Source of the DNA: Aquimarina rhabdastrellae | GTDB lineage: Bacteria; Bacteroidota; Bacteroidia; Flavobacteriales; Flavobacteriaceae | DNA length: 64,000 nt | Assembly (NCBI GenBank): GCA_947387485.1 | Contig: CANDNT010000004.1 | Location: 124,001-188,000, forward strand | Reading direction: 5' to 3' | Part shown: in pieces, positions 25,648-34,492 of the stretch | Position numbering within the stretch: position 1 is the stretch's first letter | How the letters are laid out: each line of letters opens with the position of its first letter | The notes under the pieces: model-generated | Told to the model about the DNA's origin: nothing | Databases searched by the model: none | Seen by the model: the letters and a program-made list of their open reading frames with translations, nothing else | Position numbers and translations under genes: made by a program

Positions 25648-25863
25648 TTAATGTGCATGTCCATGCTCCTTTACTTGACGTATGCTATCTAATCGTCTTT
25701 TTTCTGCTTCGTCTATAGCATTTTCTTGTTTAGCTTTTACTTCTTCAACTTTAGTTTCTACTTTAGTCTCTGTAGTTTTTTCTGTAGCTTTCTTATCTGT
25801 ACATGAAATAATACATGCTCCAATTGTTACGGCTAATACAAGGTTTAAAATTCTAGTTTTCAT
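25648..25863 (-). CDS. Small lipoprotein with C-terminal His tail
   Basis: 71 residues. Lipobox 'IGACIISC' with C20, then a Lys/Glu/Thr-rich charged segment (about 21-60) and a C-terminal 'KEHGHAH', a likely metal-binding tail. It sits 23 bases after the adaptor gene on the minus strand and looks like a periplasmic or outer-membrane metal-sequestering accessory to the efflux system; this is inference from the tail and context. Too short to name a family. Confidence 0.6.
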   Translation of the reverse strand: MKTRILNLVLAVTIGACIISCTDKKATEKTTETKVETKVEEVKAKQENAIDEAEKRRLDSIRQVKEHGHAH

Positions 25864-25886
25864 AATTATTTTGGTTTTGAAATGAG

Positions 25887-27065
25887 TTATTCTTCTTCTA
25901 ATGAGTTTTTAATTGCTGAGATTATAGCATAGGCATTTTCTAGAACAAGTTCTTTATTATTTAATACTTCTTCAGAAAATTCAATGGCTGTATAACCATC
26001 TTGTGTAATCCCTTTTTTAATAGCGATCAATTTAAAAATAGTACCTTCTTGAGTTATTTTTTCTTTTAAAACAACATAATCTTTTTCATTAAATTCTACA
26101 ATTGCATCTTCTGGTACAGCTTCAAATGTTTGAGTTCCATATGCTATTTTGGCTTTGACATACATCTCTGGTAAAAGCCCCTGAATGTTCTCTTTTGATA
26201 TATCTCCATGTACTATAATGATATTATCATTTCCTGATGTTTTTCCTATCTGAACCACTCTTGCTATTCTGTCAAATTTTATTTCGCCTGCCAAAGAAAA
26301 CTTTATTTCTTGTTCTATGGCTAATTTTCCAATATTATTTTCAAAAGCATTTAATTCTAAATGTATTTTATCCGTATTTACAATTTCAAAAATGACATCT
26401 GTTGATGTTACATAATCTCCTATCACGGCATTACTTGTTTTTATATAACCACTAATAGGTGCATATAGACTAGTTACTCTTGAGATATTACCGTCCTGAA
26501 TAGCTTTCTTATTAAGTCCAATTAAGGCTATTTTTTGCTCTAATGCGCTTACTTTTGCCTGAATCATTTTATACTCTGATTCAATCTTTTGGAATGTTTT
26601 TTTAGAATTTACATCTTGTTTTCTAAGCTCTTGTTGCCTTTGATATTCTTGCTCTAGATAGCCAAGTGTACTATAAGCTGCTAAGTATTCTTGTTGAACA
26701 GTAATAAACTCAACATTTTCTATAGTAGCCAATACTTGTCCTTTTTTAATCGGAGTTCCTACTATCATTCCTGCTGATTTAAGGTATCCTCCCATAGGTG
26801 CAGAGACAATAGCTTGATGTGATGGATCAACTTCGATTTTTCCGTTTAATTGAAGTATATTACTCATACTTCTTTTGGTAATACGACCTGTTTTAGTTGA
26901 AGCAAGTTCACTTTGTTCTTTAGTGAATTTTATAGTTGTTATTATTCCTTCTTCAATCTTTTTGCTTTCTACATTTTCAACTTTCTCAACATTGTTGTTA
27001 CACGATATCAGTATTAATGTCACAATACCTATTAACATATTGTTTCTTATTCTTTCAAAATTCAT
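25887..27065 (-). CDS. RND efflux periplasmic adaptor (CzcB/CusB-like)
   Basis: 392 residues. Lipoprotein signal with 'LISC' at about residue 22. The chain then shows the membrane-fusion-protein order: barrel-sandwich half ('HQAIVSAPMGGYLKSAGM'), an alpha-helical hairpin rich in Gln/Glu (about 120-185), the second lipoyl half ('LYAPISGYIKTSNAVIGDYV') and a beta-barrel region. It links the inner-membrane pump to the outer-membrane channel. It starts 13 bases after the pump gene. No methionine-rich copper-binding segment of the CusB kind is seen. Confidence 0.85.
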   Translation of the reverse strand: MNFERIRNNMLIGIVTLILISCNNNVEKVENVESKKIEEGIITTIKFTKEQSELASTKTGRITKRSMSNILQLNGKIEVDPSHQAIVSAPMGGYLKSAGMIVGTPIKKGQVLATIENVEFITVQQEYLAAYSTLGYLEQEYQRQQELRKQDVNSKKTFQKIESEYKMIQAKVSALEQKIALIGLNKKAIQDGNISRVTSLYAPISGYIKTSNAVIGDYVTSTDVIFEIVNTDKIHLELNAFENNIGKLAIEQEIKFSLAGEIKFDRIARVVQIGKTSGNDNIIIVHGDISKENIQGLLPEMYVKAKIAYGTQTFEAVPEDAIVEFNEKDYVVLKEKITQEGTIFKLIAIKKGITQDGYTAIEFSEEVLNNKELVLENAYAIISAIKNSLEEE

Positions 27066-27078
27066 TGTCTTTTTCTTT

Positions 27079-30000
27079 TTAATTCGTCATTACTTCTCCT
27101 AATAAGGTTTCTATCGCAATCACGGTTTGATTGTTTAAGTATATCGCATCCAAGTATTCTGTTTGAATTGTATTGGCTACGGCCAAATTCTGGAGGTATT
27201 GCGTATAATTTATTTCACCTTCTTTAAAACTCAGATTTGCAGTCTTAATCAATAATTCGACTTGCGGAATTGCATTTTGAACATAATAGGCTAAAGTTTC
27301 TTGATATTTTTCATAAGCTTTGATATGTTCTTGTAAACTCGCTTCTTTCTCTACTTTAATCAATTCTAATTGACTTAAAGCTATCGTTTCTTTTAGCTTA
27401 GCCTGTTTTATTTTGGATCTATTCCCTCCAGGAAATAACGGAATTGCTAATCCCATTTTAAAAGATGAAAAACGATCTGAAGATGTATAACTAATTGCAT
27501 TATTAGCTATATTAGATTGTCCTGTATAGGTCTGACTATTGTATCCTAATAGAATATCTGGTAAGATTAAACTTCGACTTAACTTAGTTTCTTTTTCTTT
27601 TATTTTGACTTTGCCTTCAAGATATTTTATCAATGGTATATGAGCTACATTCTTTTTTGAATCTATAGCTAATAGTGTTTTAGTTTTAAAATCATTAGCA
27701 TTTAAAATCAAGTTATCTTCTGTGTATACTATTGCTTGTAATTTCTTCTTTGCAATGGCAATATCACTATCATTTTGTTTTAACAGATTATTCATTTTCA
27801 TAGCCTGAGTTCTTGACATTATATGTTCAAGTTTTGTTGTCTCCCCTGTTTCATACCTCTTTTTACTTGCAAAATCTAGTTGCTTATAAATACTATCTTG
27901 CTTTAATAGCAATTTTCTTTTAGCCAATTGCATTGCATAAAAATCATAGGCATTTTTAACTTTCCCGATTAATATTGTCTCTTGTAAAGCTTTATGATCT
28001 TCACTACTTTGCATTTTTGATTTAGCCAAAAGGTTTTGACGATAATATACCGTAGGAAAAGCTATACGTTGTGATATAGAAAATAAATCATCATCAACAC
28101 CTGGATTGCTTAATTCTCCATAACTATATGAAACTTCGGTTTTAGGTATATTAATAGCTTCATTTTTTGCTATTTTGGTCATCTCTACTTGGTAAGTTGC
28201 AATCTTTATGCTATTGTTATTTTTTAAAGCTTCCTTAATTGCTTCTTTTAAAGTTATAGTTCTTCCTTGTTTATTTATGTTTTGTGCATTTACTGTAGTT
28301 ATACTACTTAAGCCTAATACTAAGCCTAGTACTGTCACTATTTTATTAGCTTTGAATTTATTTTTCTTTAATGTGTAGCTATATAAAATAGGGATGATCA
28401 CCAAGGTTAGGATTGTCGCTGTAAATAGTCCTCCTATTACTACTGTAGCTAACGGACGTTGTACTTCGGCTCCAGATGTATTAGAAAGTGCCATAGGTAG
28501 AAACCCTAACGATGCTACCATTGCTGTCATTAACACAGGACGCAACCTGGTTTTTGTTCCTAAAAGTATTCGCTGATAAATATCTGTTATACCTTCTTTT
28601 TCTAATCTATTAAACTCAGCAATTAATACGATACCGTTTAAAACTGCTACACCAAATAACGCTATAAATCCAATTCCCGCCGAAATACTAAAAGGCATTT
28701 CTCTTAAAATAAGTCCAAATACTCCACCAATTGCAGAAAGTGGTATTGCTGTAAAAATCAACAAACTTTGTTTAACCGATTTAAATGTAAAATACAGTAA
28801 CAATAAAATCAGTAATAAAGCTGCTGGAACAGCTATCCCTAAACGTTTGTTTGCTTCTTGTAAATTTTTAAATTGTCCACCATAAGTAATATAGTATCCT
28901 GCTGGCATATTGATCTTTAAACCAATACGTTCTTTTATATCATTTACAATACTCTGTACATCTCTATTTCTTATATTAAAACCAATTGTAATTCGACGTT
29001 TGGCATTATCTCTTTGGATTTGTACAGGTCCTGGTTCATAAGAAATTTGAGCTACCTCTGCTAATGGTATCTGATTACCTGAAGCTGATGTTACATAAAT
29101 ATTCTTTACATCTGTAATGGCTGTTCTATACAATTTGTCTAAGCGTACGACAAGATCAAAACGTCGTTCTCCTTCGTAAATTAACCCTGCAGATTTTCCT
29201 GCAAACGAAGTAGCAATTACCGCATTGATATCTTCAATGTTCATTCCGTATTGTGCGATCTTATCTCGATTCATTTTTATCTGAATTTGAGGTAAACCAG
29301 TAATTTCTTCTATATATAAATCTTCTATTCCTGCTACGGTTTTAATTGTATTTCCTACTTGTGATGCTAAAGTCGAAAGTTTATCCAGATCTTCTCCATA
29401 TATCTTCAATACCACATCTTGCTTCGCTCCTGTAAGTAATTCGTTAAAACGCATTTGTATAGGTTGCTGAAATCCAAAGGTTGCATTGGCTATTACTGCT
29501 AATTTCTCTTCCATTTTTGTAACCAATTCTTCACGAGTATTTGCTACTTTCCATTCGTCTTTATCTTTAAGGATAATCATCATATCTCCTGCTTCTATAG
29601 GCATAGGATCTGTAGGTATTTCACCTGATCCTATTTTATTGACAACCTGCTTAACTTCATCCGGAAAATTCTTTAGTATAATTTTTTGAGCTTGAGTAGA
29701 AACTGCTATAGATTGCTGTATAGAACTCCCTACCGGAACTCTTGTTTCTACCGCAAAATCACCTTCATCCAATTGTGGAATAAATTCTCCTCCCATTGTA
29801 TTAAAAGTAATTACAGTTAGTATAAATACTCCAATAGTAATTCCTAAGACAAGACGTTTTCGCTGTAAAGCACCTTTTATAATTGGATCATAAAAACGTT
29901 GAAATACCGTCATCATTTTATCTGAAAAATTACGCTTATGCGTTGTTTTTCTACTTAACATCAAAGCAGACATCATAGGTACATAAGTTAAGGACAACAG

Positions 30001-31479
30001 AAAGGCTCCTAAAATGGCAAAAGAGACCGTTTGTGCCATAGGTCCAAACATTTTTCCTTCTACACCTACAAGTGCGAGAATTGGTAAATACACAATCAAA
30101 ATGATAATTTCTCCAAACGCAGCAGCAGATCGTATTTTTTTTGAAGATTGGTATACTTCTTCATCCATTTGCGCTTTTGTGAGCTTAGTTACTCCTGTAT
30201 ATTTTGTTTTACTCTTTGTTATGCCATGCATTACTGCTTCAACAATAATAACAGCACCATCTACTATTAATCCAAAATCAATTGCTCCTAAACTCATCAA
30301 ATTACCAGAAACACCGAACATATGCATCATTCCTATTGCAAAAAGCATGGATAATGGTATAACTGAAGCTACGACTAGTCCTCCTCTTAGGTTTCCTAAA
30401 AAGAGTATTAATACAAAAATAACGATCAATGCACCTTCGGCTAAGTTGGTTACTACAGTATTAATAGCTCTATCAACCAAGTTTTTTCTATCCAAAAATG
30501 GTTCTATAACAACCCCTTCTGGTAAGGTTGTCTTAATTTGTTCTATCATATCTTTTACATTAGTAATAACCTTAGAAGAATTAGCTCCTTTGAGCATCAT
30601 CACAATTCCTGTTACAACTTCTCCTTCTCCATTTCTAGTTGCTGCACCATAACGTGTACCGTGACCTAAAGTAACATTGGCAACATCTCTAATTAATATA
30701 GGGATACCATTTTCATTAACTTTAATTACAACTTTTTCTATTTCTTCAATATTCTTTATTAATCCTTCACTACGAATAAAAATAGCTTTTGGGTTTTTAT
30801 CGATATAAGCTCCACCAGTATTCTGATTGTTTTTCTTTAACGCTTCAAACAATTCTGATACTGATATATTCATGCTTTGTAATCGATTAGGATCAATTGC
30901 TACTTGGTATTGTTTAATATAACCTCCAAAACCACTCACTTCAGCTACTCCTTCTGTACCTAGAAGTTGTCGCTTAATAATCCAATCTTGAATTGTTCTT
31001 AACTCGGTAGCATCGTATTGTTTTTCATATCCTTTGGCAGGACGAACAACATATTGGTAAATTTCTCCTAATCCTGTTGTTACAGGTGCCATCTCTGGAG
31101 TTCCTATTCCTTCAGGTATATTTTTAGCAACTAATGCTAATCGTTCTTGTACTTGTTGTCTACCCCAATATAAATCAACATCTTCTTCAAAAACGATAGT
31201 GACTATAGATAGTCCGAATCTTGAAAAAGAACGCATTTCGTCTATATTAGGAATACTGACCATCGCTTGTTCTACAGGAAATGTGACAAGCTGTTCGACT
31301 TCTTGAGCGGCCAGTGTAGGCGATACCGTAATAACCATTACTTGATTATCTGTAATATCTGGTACCGCATCGATAGGTAGCTTTGATAAAGCATATGAGC
31401 CCCATATAATCAAAGCTACAGTGATTAGTCCGACAACTAATTTATTAGTTATCGAAAACTTTATTATTTTATCTAGCAT
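27079..31479 (-). CDS. Heavy-metal RND pump fused to a TolC-like channel domain
   Basis: 1466 residues, against about 1040 for an ordinary pump. Residues 1-1040 are a complete HME-RND permease with 12 membrane helices. The fourth helix carries 'DFGLIVDGAVIIVE' (D at about 401 and 407, E at about 414), the charged motif of CzcA-type divalent-cation pumps; CusA copper/silver pumps lack it. Residues about 1066-1466 are a TolC/CusC-like outer-membrane factor ('TITLKEAIKEALKNNNSIKI', long coiled hairpins). The two are joined by 'KIVTVLGLVLGLSSITTVNA', which looks like the signal peptide of the channel part retained inside the fusion. Upstream genes encode a His-rich protein and a thioredoxin-like protein. 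Likely exports Zn, Co, Cd or Ni. Confidence 0.85.
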   Translation of the reverse strand: MLDKIIKFSITNKLVVGLITVALIIWGSYALSKLPIDAVPDITDNQVMVITVSPTLAAQEVEQLVTFPVEQAMVSIPNIDEMRSFSRFGLSIVTIVFEEDVDLYWGRQQVQERLALVAKNIPEGIGTPEMAPVTTGLGEIYQYVVRPAKGYEKQYDATELRTIQDWIIKRQLLGTEGVAEVSGFGGYIKQYQVAIDPNRLQSMNISVSELFEALKKNNQNTGGAYIDKNPKAIFIRSEGLIKNIEEIEKVVIKVNENGIPILIRDVANVTLGHGTRYGAATRNGEGEVVTGIVMMLKGANSSKVITNVKDMIEQIKTTLPEGVVIEPFLDRKNLVDRAINTVVTNLAEGALIVIFVLILFLGNLRGGLVVASVIPLSMLFAIGMMHMFGVSGNLMSLGAIDFGLIVDGAVIIVEAVMHGITKSKTKYTGVTKLTKAQMDEEVYQSSKKIRSAAAFGEIIILIVYLPILALVGVEGKMFGPMAQTVSFAILGAFLLSLTYVPMMSALMLSRKTTHKRNFSDKMMTVFQRFYDPIIKGALQRKRLVLGITIGVFILTVITFNTMGGEFIPQLDEGDFAVETRVPVGSSIQQSIAVSTQAQKIILKNFPDEVKQVVNKIGSGEIPTDPMPIEAGDMMIILKDKDEWKVANTREELVTKMEEKLAVIANATFGFQQPIQMRFNELLTGAKQDVVLKIYGEDLDKLSTLASQVGNTIKTVAGIEDLYIEEITGLPQIQIKMNRDKIAQYGMNIEDINAVIATSFAGKSAGLIYEGERRFDLVVRLDKLYRTAITDVKNIYVTSASGNQIPLAEVAQISYEPGPVQIQRDNAKRRITIGFNIRNRDVQSIVNDIKERIGLKINMPAGYYITYGGQFKNLQEANKRLGIAVPAALLLILLLLYFTFKSVKQSLLIFTAIPLSAIGGVFGLILREMPFSISAGIGFIALFGVAVLNGIVLIAEFNRLEKEGITDIYQRILLGTKTRLRPVLMTAMVASLGFLPMALSNTSGAEVQRPLATVVIGGLFTATILTLVIIPILYSYTLKKNKFKANKIVTVLGLVLGLSSITTVNAQNINKQGRTITLKEAIKEALKNNNSIKIATYQVEMTKIAKNEAINIPKTEVSYSYGELSNPGVDDDLFSISQRIAFPTVYYRQNLLAKSKMQSSEDHKALQETILIGKVKNAYDFYAMQLAKRKLLLKQDSIYKQLDFASKKRYETGETTKLEHIMSRTQAMKMNNLLKQNDSDIAIAKKKLQAIVYTEDNLILNANDFKTKTLLAIDSKKNVAHIPLIKYLEGKVKIKEKETKLSRSLILPDILLGYNSQTYTGQSNIANNAISYTSSDRFSSFKMGLAIPLFPGGNRSKIKQAKLKETIALSQLELIKVEKEASLQEHIKAYEKYQETLAYYVQNAIPQVELLIKTANLSFKEGEINYTQYLQNLAVANTIQTEYLDAIYLNNQTVIAIETLLGEVMTN

Positions 31480-31662
31480 TGCATTTTTTTAGTTTAATTA
31501 AATACGATATCATGAGGTACTTTTACTGTACTTCAGATATATTGTTTAATGTAAATTTGGGATACAAGAGTGTTCTTACTAAGAATCTCATTATTCTTAA
31601 TAAAACATCCTATTCTTATATAGGTTTAATACTATATAAGAGTTGTATCACCGTAACTTAAA

Positions 31663-32118
31663 CTAAATAAAAGCAGGTGGTCCCCGTAGGGAGAGTGAAG
31701 TTAATAGAGGTTTCCTGACTGATTTTAGTACATAAATATCATTTATCGTACTAGTTATACTAGAGAGATCTCTTTTTAATAAAAAAGTATACGGAAGAAT
31801 CTTAGTACTATCATCTGTAGTTTTTTCTAACGCTGTTTTCACATATTGCGCAAGAACAATAACCTCATCTGTAATAGCATTGTGTGCATGACTTTCTAAA
31901 AAATGATTAAAAAAGTCTAAATCATTATGATGATCTCCACTTTTATTTTCATGATGATGGTTTGTATCAATATCATCATGGTGATGATCTACATCGTGAT
32001 CAGTAATAGCATGCTCTAATTCATGTACATGATGAATATGAGGTAATATAGTGTGTAATAACGTTAAGCTAAAAATGCTTAACAACACTATAGGCGCTAT
32101 TTTTCTGATAGAATTCAC
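31663..32118 (-). CDS. Histidine-rich periplasmic protein of the metal locus
   Basis: 151 residues. GTG at 32118 is the only plausible start (no ATG nearby). An N-terminal hydrophobic helix (about 7-27) acts as a signal or anchor; residues about 27-75 contain more than a dozen histidines in HH, HHH and HxH groups with interspersed aspartates, a metal-chelating stretch. The C-terminus is ordinary. Related small proteins precede CusA/CzcA-type genes in flavobacteria. It starts 27 bases after the thioredoxin-like gene and lies about 180 bases before the pump. Confidence 0.65.
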   Translation of the reverse strand: MNSIRKIAPIVLLSIFSLTLLHTILPHIHHVHELEHAITDHDVDHHHDDIDTNHHHENKSGDHHNDLDFFNHFLESHAHNAITDEVIVLAQYVKTALEKTTDDSTKILPYTFLLKRDLSSITSTINDIYVLKSVRKPLLTSLSLRGPPAFI

Positions 32119-32145
32119 GTTGCGAAGTTAAAAAATAAAATTAGA

Positions 32146-32583
32146 CTATAAATTATCTTCTTCAATCAATCCTTGTATTGCATACAAAAGTCTATTTTGG
32201 GCACCTGATTGAGATCCAAATATTGATCTGTAAACAGTTCCATCTTTTTTTATCAAAACCCATTGTGGTGTTCCTTCACAATTAAAGTCATCATATACTC
32301 GATGGTGCTTATCTATATATATAGGAAACGGGGTTTCTTTTTTGGTAAAAATACTTTCTATATCTGTTCTTGATATATCATTATTTCTAAAATTACTATG
32401 TATCCCCAGTACTTGAATATCTTTAAACTCTTGTTGATACTCATATGCTAAAGGAATTGCTCTACCTGTACATCCTAAACATTCATTATTGTAAAAAATT
32501 AAAACTAGAGGTTTGTTATTATATAAGTTAATTAGATCAACTTCGTTTTGATCTAGGTCATGTACTTTTATAGTCGTAATCAT
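32146..32583 (-). CDS. Thioredoxin-like (AhpC/TSA, TlpA-type) protein
   Basis: 145 residues from ATG 32583. An in-frame TTG at 32604 is unlikely because it falls inside a hairpin. The fold follows thioredoxin: 'LVLIFYNNECLGCTGRAI' with a C-x-x-C site, and the cis-proline loop 'CEGTPQWVLIKKDGTV'. No signal peptide, so it may be cytoplasmic, or a leaderless peripheral protein. It starts the group that includes the His-rich protein and RND pump, and may protect thiols or metal sites during metal stress (inference). Confidence 0.75.
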   Translation of the reverse strand: MITTIKVHDLDQNEVDLINLYNNKPLVLIFYNNECLGCTGRAIPLAYEYQQEFKDIQVLGIHSNFRNNDISRTDIESIFTKKETPFPIYIDKHHRVYDDFNCEGTPQWVLIKKDGTVYRSIFGSQSGAQNRLLYAIQGLIEEDNL

Positions 32584-32603
32584 TTTTTTAGTATAAAAAA
32601 ACA

Positions 32604-32633
32604 AGATACTATTTTATATACAAAATAGTATCT
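32604..32633 (-). terminator. Terminator after the 387-aa helical protein gene
   Basis: Perfect 12-bp stem, 32604-32615 (agatactatttt) with 32622-32633, loop atatac. It lies 37 bases beyond the stop of the helical protein gene and just before the start of the thioredoxin-like gene, so it isolates the two. Confidence 0.6.
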
Positions 32634-32669
32634 CATCTTATTCAATGATTTTAAATCTGAAAAATCACT

Positions 32670-33833
32670 TTATGCATTTAAAATAGCTTGAACACATGAA
32701 GATCCTTTTAATTCACCTATATCCTTTCTAAATGCAACTCTTACATTATTCTCAAAACTTGTAAACTTAACTACAAAGCTTGAAATATCACTTGAAAGCT
32801 CAGTAAAAGGTGTTACTACAGTTTCAATTTCATTTTCAAACTTAGTAATCACTCCCTCTAAATCATTTAATCCAGGAATACTATTTTCTAAATAGTGTTC
32901 TACATCTTTAAAAACACTATTAATTTTGTTAAAAATTGATCCTAAAAATTCCTTTACACCATCCATTAAAAGATCTTCCACTTCTTCTATGATATCTTCT
33001 ATTCCGTTAAGAATCTCTTGTACTGTAAATGTAAAATACTCTACTTTAACTGAATCTTTCCAAGGTTCATACCATGGCCCCGTAACTTTAATTCCATATG
33101 GTACACTTATCTTATGATTTAACGCTGAATTAATATCTTTGGCTACAGCTAATATTGGACTTATATCATTTGTGAATGTATTAATAGCTTCGCCTATAGG
33201 TGCTACATCATCTTTTAATATACTACCTGCATCTGCTAATCCATTAGAAACTGTTGCTCCTGTACTAATTAATCCATTTAGTACATTATTAGCTCCTTTT
33301 ACATAAGGATCAGCATCTTTAGAGAAATCTTCTAAAACACTCACCAAACTAGTTTTTTGTACACATTTATAAATATTATAAAACTCTGTTTTAAAATTTG
33401 AAGCAGCTGTTTCTCCACTATTTACATAATCTCCAATTTTACTCACTTTAGATTCCATTTTTTCTAAAGCATCTTTGTATGGTTTTACGATATCAGCTAC
33501 TTTCTTCACTGGTTTATTTGCATCTGTAATACCATCTTTTAAAGGCTTAAGTATCTTTTTTAAATCTCCAACAAATGTGCCTACATCTGGAACTAATTCT
33601 AGAATAGTCAAAGCATCTGATAATGCTGTAATACCATCTATTAAGTCACTAAGATCATCTGATATTTCTGATGGATACGAGATATAAGAAATCGCATTAT
33701 TTAGTTCGTAATCCAAACTATTGATTCCTTGATCTATAGTAGTCAAATCAGATACTGTTGTGTTTAAATCATTTAAAAATGTAGTAACACTACTTGTTTC
33801 TACTACTTCTTTTGTTGCTAATTCTGTACTCAT
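32670..33833 (-). CDS. Orphan all-helical protein, 387 aa
   Basis: ATG 33833 (MSTELATKEV) is the natural start; the in-frame extension begins with TTG. I recognise no family. The chain is almost wholly amphipathic helix with heptad-like spacing of Ile, Leu and Val, few aromatics, and only two cysteines. There is no signal peptide and no true membrane helix. A hydrophobic helix stands near 80 ('LTILELVPDVGTFVGDL') and a single non-helical insert near 250-280 contains two tryptophans ('KVTGPWYEPWKDSVKVEY'). The layout recalls helical-bundle pore-forming toxins, phasins or apolipoprotein-like lipid binders, but this is only a shape comparison. The gene stands alone: a hairpin ends it and 194 bases separate it from tspO. 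Confidence 0.6.
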   Translation of the reverse strand: MSTELATKEVVETSSVTTFLNDLNTTVSDLTTIDQGINSLDYELNNAISYISYPSEISDDLSDLIDGITALSDALTILELVPDVGTFVGDLKKILKPLKDGITDANKPVKKVADIVKPYKDALEKMESKVSKIGDYVNSGETAASNFKTEFYNIYKCVQKTSLVSVLEDFSKDADPYVKGANNVLNGLISTGATVSNGLADAGSILKDDVAPIGEAINTFTNDISPILAVAKDINSALNHKISVPYGIKVTGPWYEPWKDSVKVEYFTFTVQEILNGIEDIIEEVEDLLMDGVKEFLGSIFNKINSVFKDVEHYLENSIPGLNDLEGVITKFENEIETVVTPFTELSSDISSFVVKFTSFENNVRVAFRKDIGELKGSSCVQAILNA

Positions 33834-34027
33834 AATAAATTTGTTTTGATTTTTTAGTTTGATTTGTATAGCATACAATATCTATACAGAGCCATTAACT
33901 TCATTAATGGACATCTTTTTTAATCAAAAAACAATCTATATGAGATCTCTTAACTAGTATATAAACTGTATCTTTTTGATACTACTAATGTATAGCTAAT
34001 TACTCCCTAAAAATATTTCATCATATT
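33834..34027. promoter_or_regulatory. Promoter region of the 387-aa protein gene
   Basis: 194 bases between tspO and the helical protein gene. It holds a 7-bp inverted repeat ccattaa/ttaatgg at 33892-33910 with a 5-base loop, which may be an operator. I could not find a convincing Bacteroidetes -33/-7 pair. Confidence 0.3.
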
Positions 34028-34489
34028 TCAAATCACATAAACATTAAGTGATATAGCAATACACATCCATATTATATAAGGTAATATTAAAAGAGACCAT
34101 AAGTTCATCTCTCTTTTAAACTTACTTGTCATCAATATCAATACAATTTGTAAAGCGATTAATATGATAACTCCTAATATGATATAATGCTGATTAAAAA
34201 AAATGTAATTCCAAGACACATTTAAAATCCATTGCAAACTATAAAGTGTAACTACTTTTTTTGTAGATACTCTATGCCATAGTTGAGCCATATATACAGC
34301 AAAACAAATCATAATAAAAGACCATGCTATCCCAAATAAAGCATTAGGTGGTGACCATGGTGCTTTATCTAGATTAGCATACCATAGTGATCTAGGTCCG
34401 TTATCCATAAGATAAATACCTAAAGCTAATGCTGCAAAATTGAGTACTAGAAAAACTAAAAAGTTTTTTATCCCTTGTATACTTTTCAT
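34028..34489 (-). CDS. tspO: TspO/MBR family membrane protein
   Basis: 153 residues with five membrane helices and the family's tryptophan-rich signature ('WYANLDKAPWSPPNALFGIA', then 'WNYIFFNQHYIILG'). Bacterial TspO binds porphyrins and intermediates of tetrapyrrole metabolism and is often light- or oxygen-regulated. It starts 4 bases after the FolE stop, at the end of a photolyase-pterin operon, consistent with light or oxidative-stress control. The usual length fits. Confidence 0.85.
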   Translation of the reverse strand: MKSIQGIKNFLVFLVLNFAALALGIYLMDNGPRSLWYANLDKAPWSPPNALFGIAWSFIMICFAVYMAQLWHRVSTKKVVTLYSLQWILNVSWNYIFFNQHYIILGVIILIALQIVLILMTSKFKREMNLWSLLILPYIIWMCIAISLNVYVI

Positions 34490-34492
34490 GTT

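Noticed and set aside
30014-30652. A 212-codon plus-strand frame inside the RND pump gene
   Set aside because: It is a shadow of the pump gene on the other strand; the pump reading has full family conservation, while this frame has no recognisable sequence.
27079-31479. Annotation as copper/silver pump CusA
   Set aside because: The fourth membrane helix has the Asp-Asp-Glu motif of CzcA-type divalent pumps and no methionine-rich copper sites were seen.
31870-32060. Low-complexity region or simple repeat
   Set aside because: The repetitive cat/atg pattern encodes a histidine-rich domain with normal framing and the gene has family relatives before RND pumps.
32584-32604. TTG at 32604 as start of the thioredoxin-like gene
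   Set aside because: It lies on the first arm of a perfect 12-bp terminator hairpin; ATG 32583 gives a normal N-terminus.
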